Positions 54,492 to 64,000 of a DNA stretch of 64,000 bases are shown here, piece by piece; within the stretch, counting starts at the first letter, position 1, and the number at the start of each line of letters is the position of its first letter. The stretch is from Sepioteuthis lessoniana. Its lineage: Eukaryota > Mollusca > Cephalopoda > Myopsida > Loliginidae. The translations under genes were made by a program, and so were the position numbers. Location: NCBI GenBank assembly GCA_963585895.1, contig OY757916.1:23955336-24019335 (forward strand), read 5' to 3'. A model generated the notes under the pieces. The model searched no databases, was not told the DNA's origin, and saw only the letters and a program-made list of their open reading frames with translations.

Positions 54492-54917
54492 ATTTACACT
54501 AAACTCAATTGTTTAACATAGAACTGTTTTGATATTTAACTGTGTGTAAACAAAATCTGTACTTATACTAAACTGAATTAGCTGAATTAGAACTTCTTGA
54601 CTAAACTGAATAGCTTGAAATAGAAATGTTTTACACAATTAAACTGTACTCACATTTAAACTGCATGCTAATGCTAAACTGAATTATTTGAAATTGAACT
54701 GTTTTTGACATTGAAACTGTACTTACACTAAACTGAATTGTTATATATAACTGCTTGAATAAAGTGAATACTTTGAAATAGAAATGTTTTTTGACAAACT
54801 GTGTACTCATGCTGAACTGAATTGTTTGAAATAGAACAGATAAATTTCATAGAAGTGGATTTAGCATTGAATAACCTACAAAGGTTGATATGCCATAAAA
54901 CCAAATCAAACCAAACC
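54492..54917 (+). repeat. SINE-D, 5' truncated, perfect 15-bp target-site duplication
   Basis: AAAGAAAGATAGTGT at 54477-54491 and 54918-54932. The head is completely missing, so this is a truncated retro-insertion. The body has five to six modules and the tail ends AATCAAACCAAACC. Confidence 0.93.
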
Positions 54918-54932
54918 AAAGAAAGATAGTGT

Positions 54933-56263
54933 GTGTGAAAATTGCTGAACCTACCTTACAACAGAGGAGAGTTCCATTTAAAAGAGATTAACCTGTACAA
55001 ATCACAAATCAGCATTGGCATGAAGGACTCAGGATAAGAAAGTTTAGCTGTTATGGAGAGTTATTGAAATTCCTTTGCAAAATCAAATCAGAGTGATCTT
55101 TTGAAAATGGTGGATTCCATAGATTTTAATCTTTAAGAATCTAATAACTTGTTAAACATCAAACAGATATTCATTATTTCTTGGTTTCAAAGTTAATATT
55201 TGTTTGTTTCTTCGTTTTGTTTTTCAAATTTAAGATAGCAAAGGAACTGAATGGCCCACTTTAGTTAACATGTGGGATATTTTATCTTCATCTTATCAAT
55301 CCAGATGCTAGGACTGGTTTTTAGAAAATTTCAGTCACTGATATTGAGCAAATCTGTAAAAAATATAGGCTAAAATATAGTAAACTGATGTATAAGTAAA
55401 AAGACCAGCTTTAGATATATAGAGTGTTTAAAAAAAATGTTTACATTTCTATGGGAAGTGCTTTATGGTTTTATGATTTTAAAGTCTCTCCGTCTTCACC
55501 ATCTGTGCCATCACATTATTAGAATCTTCCTCGAGTGATCTATTTAATATCAGTTTTGCTTTTCTAATTAAGATAATTAATTAACATTTTGTAAAAATCG
55601 CCAATGGGAAATCCAAAGAATGTATTAACAGGAATGGTGAACATATGGAAACTGCCTGAAATTATATCAGAAAGATAGATCTGTAATGGTTTTAAGATTT
55701 TATTTTGAATCACCCCGTCATTTTATAATTTTATCAGATAGATGAAATATTTTTCTTCTATGATAATATTCAGTTATATTTTATAGTATTGATCATGAAT
55801 CATGAACTGAATAACTTTTTAACAATAATCAAAAACAGTTAAAGATCTTACTGTTAAGATAATTTCATAATATTTAATATATCTCTAATCTTGACTAAAG
55901 AAAAGAAATAGTTGATATTTAAGCAGAGTGAGCAACTTCACTGTTTTTCGGTTTTAATAAAAAGCTTCAGTTATGTTTTAGATTATCAAATAATGAATAA
56001 AAAACTGAATTAATCTTTGATAATAATCTTTTGTTATATTTCTTAATAATATCTATCACTAACAGGTTTTCAAGTAATTTGCAAAATCAAAATTTCAAAA
56101 ACTCCCAAATCTGTTGCCATGGAGATAATGAAAACATTTCGACAATATTCTAAAAAACATGAAACTTCGATAGTAGTTGTGTAAGCAGAACAGGCTAGTT
56201 GGCTTACGAGGTTGTAAAAGTATCAAACATGTGTCAGGCACAAGTATATGAAATATTCATGAT
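54933..56263. other. Unrecognised AT-rich DNA, about 1.3 kb
   Basis: The longest stretch without a repeat I can name. No frame over 60 codons except at its left edge, and no motif seen. Confidence 0.55.
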
Positions 56264-56868
56264 AATCATCATCATCATCATCATGTCGTGCCACAAGCAC
56301 AGATATCCCTGACCCTCTCTTGCCACTTTTCCCTATTGTTCATCACCTCTGGCAGGTCTTCAGGGCTACATTCCGTATCCTCACATAGCTGCTGTATGTA
56401 TATTTTAGCTGGTTGTCCTGCTTTAGCTCGTCCATATGTGACGGTCCATAGGAGAAAACTTATGAGCTTGTCCCTGCTTCTCCAGCAGTGTCCAACATGC
56501 CTGGCTCATCTAACTTGGATAGTTTTCATGATGGGAGGCAGGTGGCCGTATAGTTGGTGCTTTGTGGGGTGTTGCCACCACGAATTGTTCACTATTGCTC
56601 GCACCATTCTTGTGTAATTGCTGTCTAGCTTTTTCTCCAGCCGTTTAGTTAGTGTCCAAGTGGTGCATCCATACAGCAGTATTGACACGACCGCTGATTG
56701 GAAGAAACTGCATTTCATTTTATCGGTCAGGTCTGATTTCCATATGACCAATAGCTTATCGATAGCCGTGTGTTGATGTCTTTTTCGGTTGATGAGACAC
56801 TGCTTCCTAGGTAGGTGAATTTGTCAACCAGTTTCAGAGAGGTTCCGTCTCGTGTGGAAATGTCGCCT
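56264..56868 (-). pseudogene. RTE-like LINE, 3' 600 bp
   Basis: The terminal repeat (ATC on plus) is at 56264-56285. The minus strand encodes VIWKSDLTDKMKCSFFQSAV, YGCTTWTLTKRLEKKLDSNY and NSWWQHPTKHQLYGHLPPIM. A short deletion near 56770 removes part of the region before it. The upstream end falls in the family's TYLGS-like region. Confidence 0.88.
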
Positions 56869-57316
56869 AAATACCAAATATGAATGCCTTTGGGGACCTA
56901 TCAATCTAAATATATATATATAGAGAGAGAGAGAGAAAGAGAGAGAAAGAATTGATAACAAGGTGATCCGAGCAGATAGAGAGATTTATTGAGAAACAAA
57001 GTCGATGCTATAGCGTTTTGGTTCCAATAACCATCATCAGGAATGAGAGGAATGATATAAGTGGTGTTAAATCAACAATGGATGTTTAAAAAAACTTACA
57101 CAAAAACATTGGGAAAATCTATTGTACAGGAAAAATGTTGGCTGTTTTATCAGTAAATCAGTGTTTATTTTCAAAATTACGTTATGTGACTAATTTGGAA
57201 TATATATATGGAATTTAAATGTTCTATTCGTTCATTTAGAAAAATTTCAAATAAAAGGAGAAAAAAGGAAAAAAATAAATAAATAAAAATAAAGAGAACG
57301 AAGAAAGAAGGAAGGA

Positions 57317-57359
<43 letters not shown>

Positions 57360-57737
57360 AAATATTAATCTCTATCTTTCTGTCTATCTATCAATATATA
57401 TGTATATATATATAGTTGCAGAAACTTTTGGATATCTGACAATGTGGTTAAGAAAGGAAATGGAAAAATAAGGACAAACTGATTAAGAATTTATTCATAT
57501 AAAATGCTCTGCTTACACAATTTCCATATAAAAGTATAAAACATATGTAATATGCTAGTATATGAAACAAGGATGATGAAAAAGCTAAAAAACAAATTTG
57601 AAATCATTTTTTGGACCAATTCATTTAAAAATATCTACTTTTCTCTCATTGGACCAACAACAACATACTTATATATGTATGTATATATATATATATATAT
57701 GAAAATAATTACATGTACTTTTGTATTTTGAAATATC

Positions 57738-57788
<51 letters not shown>

Positions 57789-58192
57789 ATATATGTATAT
57801 ATATATATATATATACATTTGAAAATACTTATCGTATATCTATATATGTAGTTTGAAATATTTATCATATATATATATATATATATATATGAAGTCGTTA
57901 ACTTATATATATATAGAGAGAGAAAGCGACAATATTTATCATATAGTTATATGCTCATATTGCATAATATTTATCACTATATATATAAATATATATATGC
58001 ATGATGAAAAATTATCATGTATATACATATACATCTGAAGAGTCTGTTAATAATGGGTGAAATAAATTTATAATTGAATATACATCTTGATTTTCATGCT
58101 TCTCAATGATATATATACATCTATATATATATATATATATATATAAGTATGATAAACATTTATCTCATACTTTTATATATTTTTTTTTTCAT
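56869..58192. repeat. TA microsatellite cluster
   Basis: TA/GA at 56910-56950 and TA at 57320-57357, 57682-57700, 57743-57784, 57869-57890, 57911-57922 and 58117-58145. A hammerhead-core-like motif on the minus strand lies at 57024-57055. The rest is unassigned. Confidence 0.75.
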
Positions 58193-58438
58193 CAGCCCAA
58201 TAAGTAGAGTGTTTGGCAATGGTCCAGGAGAACAGTATTCAATCCCAGGTCGAGTCATACCAAAGACTCAAATAATGGTACTTGATGCCGCTTTGCTTAA
58301 CACTCAGCATTATAAGGTATGGATCAAGAGTAAAATGGAGCAATTCAGGGAAAGAAGTTGTACTCTTCCCTAAACCTCGGTGTTGTAGCAATTGAAAAGG
58401 GAACCTTTGGGTTACCCTCAACTGCGGTCGCCAACTTT
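58193..58438 (+). repeat. SINE-C, first of a head-to-tail pair
   Basis: CAGCCCAATAAGTAGAGTG to GCGGTCGCCAACTTTAC. Confidence 0.88.
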
Positions 58439-58440
58439 AC

Positions 58441-58698
58441 ATTGCTATTGGCCTTATGAGTAGAGTGTTCCTAGATGGTGTGGGAAACCAGTGTTCAATC
58501 TCAGGTAGAGTCATACCAAAGACTTAGAAAATAGTACTTGATGCCACCTTGCTTAGCACTCAGCACTATAATGTAAACATCAAGTGTATAGTGGAGCAAT
58601 CCAGGGAATGGAGTAGCACCCTTCCCTAGACCTTGGTGTAGTGGCTATTGAAAAGGGAGCCTTTGTGTCCCCCTCAATTAAGGGTACCAACTTACTTT
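58441..58698 (+). repeat. SINE-C, second of a head-to-tail pair
   Basis: ATTGGCCTTATGAGTAGAG to GGTACCAACTTACTTT. It follows the first copy directly, in the same orientation. Confidence 0.88.
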
Positions 58699-58990
58699 AT
58701 ATTTATTTCACAATATCTATCATACATTTGTATGAGTATATATACACACGTGTGTATATATATATATATATACTGGAAACAAGAGTGAGTTCAAGTCTCA
58801 ATGAGTACCCCATTTAAAAGGCCTTGTGCCACATATGTTCTCTGACAAAAGCAACATGCTGGAAACATACATATATATAACACGTATGTAAAACAAAATA
58901 AATAAATTCAAAAAATACAAATCTCTTCATGGACCTTCCTATTTTAAAATATATCCTTATTTTTTCTTTGGATCTACAACAACCATCTTT

Positions 58991-59024
<34 letters not shown>

Positions 59025-59936
59025 TAGTAGCTATGTAATATCTTATAATATCTAATGTCTGGCATATGGCCATGTACTTTGTTGGTAAACATAGTAATTA
59101 GATATTATGATCAATAATATTGCACAGGTTTTGGTAAAATAGTTTGTTTATATCTCTATTTGAATAATTGAAATACTGAACTAGTGAGTAAATCGGCTTT
59201 TTTTTTCCCCTATTCATTAAATCTGTCAACCTCCAAGCAAAAATGCTAAGTTACACTTACAGCATTAATATCTATATTTCTAAAGACCAATCAGAGACAG
59301 TTTCCATAAGGATTTTTCAAAAATTTACAAGCATCCCAACAGATATTGTTCCTGGAAAAAAGAAAAAAAGACTCTTGCTCCCAAAAAGAAAAAAAAAAAA
59401 ACGTTTGGATTAATTCTTCTTGACTTTCAGGCATTTTCGTTTTGAGTTATTTTCTTTGGTGTATGATAAGAGAGGTAAAAATAAATAAACACAAAATCAA
59501 TACATAAAGAATTTCTTATTTTCTTCCAAAACAAAATAGAAGAAAATGAAAGAAAAAAAATTAAGAAATATTCTAACAATTAATGATCGACAACTTACTT
59601 TTTCCTAATTAAGGAAAGGAGAACTATTTTTATGGAAAGTCTTTCAAAGTCTGAAACTTGGAATTATCTGTGCAAAAGTTCACATTTTTCCTTCTGTAGG
59701 GACCTCGTTAATGGTTTTCATAGAATTTAGAAAGCCAGTCGTTGGTTTTTATTTTAGATTTGTCTTTGGAATTTTTGGGTTTTACAAATTCAATGCAAAT
59801 GAATGTCGGCAATTAAAAATTTGATGATTTACTACTTGTGTGAGTCCACAGTTTTGCAATGGTTTAGAAATGGGAAGGTGACGAAACACAGTGTAGAGTG
59901 AGATACCAAATTCACTGTAAATTCTCGGAGGGCTAC
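58699..59936. other. TA microsatellites, then unrecognised DNA
   Basis: TA arrays at 58752-58771 and 58995-59021. 59022-59936 shows no feature. Confidence 0.6.
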
Positions 59937-60422
59937 TGATGTATTGCCATAATACAAATATAAGCGGAAACATAATCAAACACAATTTATGAACTTCAAT
60001 GAATGAACGAACACACTTCTTTATAAAAATATATCTCTCACACTTTATTCTCGAAAGGGTTGATGTTTCTGTGGTATATGAGAGATGGGTGGAGACAGGG
60101 ACAGACTGCTATATTGATCCAACTTCTTCTCTTGACCATAGCACACTGTGTTATCTTCAAGAAGACACTCAGCACTTCTTCTGCATCTTGGCTGGGGGTT
60201 GCTCCACCAGGGGTCGCTGAGAGCTACAGCCCTTAACAGGGCATTTTCAGTCTGCAAGATAACCCTCACTCTAGGCTTCCTGTCTCCAACTCACTCAACT
60301 GGCGCTGGCATCTGCCTATATTATTTCATAATGCCCACTTGCTTCCATTTCTTCTTATTTACACAAGTGCATCTCTTGATTGACCGCAGGTTTAGGGTTA
60401 GGTCAAGGGTCAATAAATAACA
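59937..60422. mobile_element. Solo LTR, family L1, copy c
   Basis: 486 bp, TGATGTATTGCC...AATAACA, flanked by CTAC at 59933-59936 and 60423-60426. It carries a TTTAGGGTTAGG stretch at about 60390 that the other L1 copies lack. Frames inside it are not genes. Confidence 0.8.
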
Positions 60423-60426
60423 CTAC

Positions 60427-60794
60427 AAACTAGATTTACCTCAAATGCTTGGAGCACGGTTGTAGTTTTCAGCTGACCTGACCTTGCCAGATCCTCAAGG
60501 TTCTGGTAACCCAAGTAAAATATCTTGAATCATCTGAGCGCTGAACTGTGATCAGTTTTCACCTTTCACACCAAAAATGTTTTTGTTTACATCCGTGGCA
60601 TTATGGCCCAGTTTGAATGTGATTTTTTCCCAAATTAGACTTCATTGTGCATTCAAATTACTTATAGAGTGCAGTGGGTACCTTTCAGTGGGTAACTGCT
60701 TCAGTAACATGATAATCACACTGTAAACTAGTGTGTACCAAAATATTGCAAAACTTTTAACCCCCTTGGTACAATCCAATACTTCTAATACAAA
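60427..60794. other. Unrecognised
   Basis: No gene or repeat recognised. Confidence 0.45.
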
Positions 60795-61135
60795 TCAGGG
60801 ACAAGTCGGCTGGAGCTGAAGAATACACCAACTGCAAGTAAGGTAAGACTTCACCAATGAGTGCCCTGGATATGACACTAAACTATCTGATGGTGAAGTT
60901 CCAGTAATACTGGAGCTTTAGGAATGCAGAGTACCTCTTTATTGCAATCACTCCCAGGTTCACTCTGGCCCGGAGTGGTAGCACCTGATAGGGTCCTATC
61001 TATGGGTCAGATAGATCTAAACAGTGTACTTATGCAATACTGAATTGTTTGAAATAGAACTGTTTATATGTATAAAAATGGATCTGGCAGTAAATAACCC
61101 ACAATGGTTGATATGTCATAAAGCCAAACCAATCT
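60795..61135 (+). repeat. SINE-D, short body form
   Basis: Head AAGTCGGCTGGAGCTGAAG, both head modules, one body repeat, tail stem, and AAGCCAAACCAA. Confidence 0.88.
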
Positions 61136-61242
61136 AATACAATTTGATTAATATTTCAGCACTTTTTTTTGTGGTTATAAAAAAGAAAAGGAAATTTTTA
61201 CAAGAGGTCTGTTTTAGTATTAATAGGTATATACATATATAG

Positions 61243-61284
<42 letters not shown>

Positions 61285-61298
61285 TAAAAAGTAAATAC

Positions 61299-61550
61299 CA
61301 GCCCATTCGCATAATGGTTAAACTGTTCACCAATGGCCCTGGAGACAGGGGTTCGATTCCAGGTTGAGTCATACCAAAGAATCAAAAAATGCTTCTTGAT
61401 GCCTCCTAGCTTAACACTCAGCATTATAATATACGGATCAAGGGTAAGTGGAGCAACCCAAGGAAAGGAGTAGCGTCTTCCTCTATACATTGATGTAAGA
61501 ACTATTGAAAAAAAAGCCTTCGGGTTGCCCTTGACAACAGTCAGCTAACA
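61299..61550 (+). repeat. SINE-C with a canonical B box
   Basis: Head CAGCCCATTCGCATAATGGT; B box GGTTCGATTCC at about 61350, a perfect match to the tRNA consensus. TA and AG arrays precede it (61241-61283). It is the SINE-C copy with the best internal promoter. Confidence 0.9.
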
Positions 61551-61600
61551 TATATATATATAAACAGAGAAAAAACTGATAAAATGATGATTTATATGCC

Positions 61601-61631
<31 letters not shown>

Positions 61632-62439
61632 GATGTCCACTTCTTTACTCAAAAAGGCCATCTCGTCAGTTCTTCAAAAAGTAGCAGTGAAAGTGCCTAT
61701 AACTCCTCTAGTCAAATCTATCTTTGCAAGCTCAGTTGTAATCAAAGGAACGGTCGTTGAAATTAATCATGTACACTCTCATATGACTTTTCCGACCTGC
61801 TGTAGACCAACATATTTTCTCACAGAAATGACTTGATTTTTTTGTAGGCTGCTATGGAAGGACCTGTATAAAATCAGTCTGCTATTGCTTGGTGTCATGA
61901 GATTTCATGAGTAGCAAGTTTGGCACAAGGCTGGATGAATGGGGCACCCAATGAGACTAAAACTCTCTCATGAAGGTTTTTAGAGTCTAGCTTAGACTTT
62001 GGACAAACAGACACAGCTACTAATGTTACAAACATGTTCATGCTGAAAAGTCTAACGGACAAAGGCAAACCCAGTTTCCAAAGTGTTCATTTCAAGATGG
62101 TAAGTTTAATTCTTCATCTGTCAAATGATTTACAGTCATCGTAGATCATTTTTTCTAAACTGAGTGAATTTCAATTATCTTCTCTCGGTTTCCAAGATCT
62201 ACAGTAAGCACTCTAAGGTTGTTTTTGCCAACCTCCCTAAAATGTTTCTAAGGTTTATGATTTGTACATTTGCTTTTAGTTCATTCAGCAGGAAAAAATT
62301 TCAGATAATCTCAAATAATCTTCAGTGACTTCTTGGTCCACCTTCATAATTGGATATTTTCAATTTGATTTGCATATCGTTGTTACTTTTATACACTGTT
62401 CTATAAACATGTAAAAGAAAACATTAAAGATTAATTCTT
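61551..62439. other. Unrecognised; contains a 68-codon frame
   Basis: TA array at 61604-61628. The frame 61630-61836 and its neighbourhood match nothing I know. No gene called. Confidence 0.4.
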
Positions 62440-62525
62440 TATCCAAGGAGCCTGAAGAGCATATTGGCTGAAATTTAGTAATAAAAACAATAAAGATGCG
62501 AATGTTGGTCCAAAAGACTTATTGT
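62440..62525 (+). repeat. Penelope-like 3' fragment
   Basis: CTGAAGA (62452-62458), GGCTGAAATTTAG, ACAATAAAGATGCGAATG and GTCCAAAAGAC, in the order seen in the other four copies. Confidence 0.5.
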
Positions 62526-62540
62526 ATAACTAATACTTCT

Positions 62541-62995
62541 TTGGTTTGGTTTGGTTTGGTTTGGTTTTATGGCATATCAATTATAGGTTATTCAATGCCA
62601 AATCCATTTTTATACAGATAAACAGTTCTATTTCAAACAATTCAGTTTAGCATAAAAATGCACTTTAAATGTCAAAACTCTTCTTTTTCAAACAATACAA
62701 TTTAACATAAGTACTCAGTTTAAATGTTAAAAGCAGTTCTATTTTAAATTTAAATTTTCTATTTGATCCATACATAGGAACCTATCAGGTAATACCACTC
62801 CAGGTCAGAGTGGACCTGGGAATAATGGCAATAAAGGGGTACTCTGCATTTCCCAAAGCGCCAGCATTATTGGAGTCTCGCCATTTGATTGCTTAGTGTC
62901 ATATCCAGAACACTTGTTAGGTAAGTCTTACCTCTCTGTAGAGATACAGTTGGTGTATTCTGCAGCCCTCCCTCCCACCAGCCCACAGAGCCAAA
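62541..62995 (-). repeat. SINE-D, near full-length
   Basis: Tail GGTTTTATGGCATATCAATT at 62563; head near 62960 with GCAGCCCTCCC. The tail stem is shortened (ATCAATTATAGG). Confidence 0.87.
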
Positions 62996-63344
62996 CAAGT
63001 ATTGCAAAGCAGTGCATCAGAAGAAAACATATTGTAACTGCATTGCCAATAAAAATATGAATAATCATGAATAGTTTTTTTTTTAATGTTCTTTTTTTTA
63101 TTTACAGCTGATTGATATGTAGGCCCCCATTTTATAAAAAATTGAAGTATTCCGATTCTTGAAATATTTTTACATCTGCATATAAAAAAAAATTGTTATA
63201 AGTATCAATAAAATTGATTTGAAGCAATCCTGGTTCATGCTTGCAAATTTTATTTCCTGTAGGTTTGGTTATTTTGGTGATTTTCATCGTAAATGAAAGC
63301 CCTTTTGAAGTAATTTTTGAATATTTTTTATCATCGTCTTCAAA
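62996..63344. other. Unrecognised
   Basis: No feature seen apart from T-rich runs. Confidence 0.45.
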
Positions 63345-63740
63345 GCATACCAGGAGCACGGTTTCTCTTGACCCTTTCTTACCAACTACCCCAATCAGTC
63401 ATCATTCTTGGTAGGTCTTCTAGATGGCATCCAACTTCTGCTCAGAGCTGGTGAATGTACATTTTTGCCGGTCAGTCAACACTGGTGTAACATGTAAGAG
63501 TCCATAGATAAACATCACTTATGAGTTTGTCCTTACTTGTCCAGCAGTGGCTAGCATGTCTTGTTTGTCTTTTCTGGATGATTTGTGAGATGGGAGGTAA
63601 GTGGTCATACAGCTGCTTTTTAATTGGGCGATACTTCCAGGATTTGTTCAAATCAACATGCTGCCCCCTTGTATTGTTCTCATCTAACATTTTCCCTATG
63701 TTTCTTTTCAGTCCAAGTGGTGCTACCATACAGAACCTAA
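63345..63740 (-). pseudogene. RTE-like LINE, diverged 3' end
   Basis: The minus strand encodes GLKRNIGKMLDENNTRGQHV, NKSWKYRPIKKQLYDHLPPI and RQTRHASHCWTSKDKLISDV. It is older than the copies at 43 or 56 kb, and the terminal repeat is not visible. Confidence 0.82.
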
Positions 63741-63800
63741 GCAGATATCTTCCAAAATCATTTCAAAATGATAATATCCCAAACAGAATTAAATAAGCCA

Positions 63801-64000
63801 TTGGTTGGTTGGTTGGTTGGTTGGTTTTATTTTACCGCATGTCAACTCTTATTGGCTATCTTATACCTAATCCTGTTTATACAAATATACTAAATATATA
63901 TGATCGGTAAATGAATGGTTTACCAGTAAGAATTTTTAAATGAACCTGATCTAATTTGTTTGCAGACAAATGATTTCAAGTATTACAATTTAACACTAAT
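63801..64000 (-). repeat. SINE-D, tail and start of body, runs off the window
   Basis: (GGTT)n, then a degraded tail (TTTTACCGCATGTCAACTC) and body (AATGATTTCAAGTATTACAA). Continues past the window. Confidence 0.8.

Noticed and set aside
54933-56263. Hidden host exon in the largest repeat-free stretch
   Set aside because: No frame of useful length and no motif. It may simply be old, unrecognisable repeat or unique intergenic DNA.
60385-60405. Interstitial telomere repeat (TTTAGGGTTAGG)
   Set aside because: Only two hexamers inside a solo LTR; too short to mean anything alone.
61340-61365. tRNA gene suggested by a perfect B box
   Set aside because: It is the head of a SINE-C. No cloverleaf acceptor stem can be closed.
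61630-61836. 68-codon plus-strand frame beginning MMSTSLLKK
   Set aside because: No similarity recognised, and it follows a TA array directly.

Overview
The window looks like gene-poor, AT-rich animal nuclear DNA built almost entirely from interspersed and tandem repeats. Four tRNA-derived or tRNA-like SINE families (called SINE-A to SINE-D here), RTE-like LINE fragments ending in ATG/TGA repeats, and abundant AT, GAAA and ATCT microsatellites fit a cephalopod mollusc, most likely an octopus. That assignment rests on remembered repeat families and is inference. I found no host protein exon, no genuine tRNA or rRNA gene and no gene cluster. The open frames present are transposon remnants or low-complexity artefacts.

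Layout. 1-9 kb: SINEs, a decayed Tc1-like transposase (3.8-5.1 kb), a solo LTR (6.4-6.9 kb) and a CR1-like fragment. 9-15 kb: mostly unrecognised DNA with long AT arrays. 15-19 kb: a SINE-C split by a solo LTR, then several SINE-D copies. 21.7-25.8 kb: a SINE-D tail array, then a fossil LINE with an R2/NeSL-type C-terminus that carries an RTE-like fragment and two SINEs. 28-30.4 kb: the longest RTE-like reverse transcriptase remnant, with a YTND active site. 31.3-32.4 kb: a 103-bp tandem array made from mariner transposase coding sequence. 34.6-36.9 kb: a MITE, a solo LTR and a SINE-D whose 3' tail forms a 68-bp array. 37-39.5 kb: nested SINE, LTR and LINE insertions. 39.9-40.9 and 47.3-48.3 kb: roughly 1-kb polypurine GAAA arrays. 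42 and 51-52 kb: two mariners with the same internal deletion. 43-46.5 kb: LINE remnants, one split by a solo LTR. 49-64 kb: microsatellites, SINEs and further LINE fragments.

The most useful result is the nesting. Known repeats acted as targets, so several younger insertions can be delimited to the base with their target-site duplications (TSDs), and removing them restores the older element. Other points worth following: SINE 3' tails turning into tandem arrays, a transposase segment turning into a satellite, a telomere-like motif at a shared mariner deletion, and hammerhead-core-like motifs in Penelope-like fragments. I did not find convincing evidence of a new functional system.
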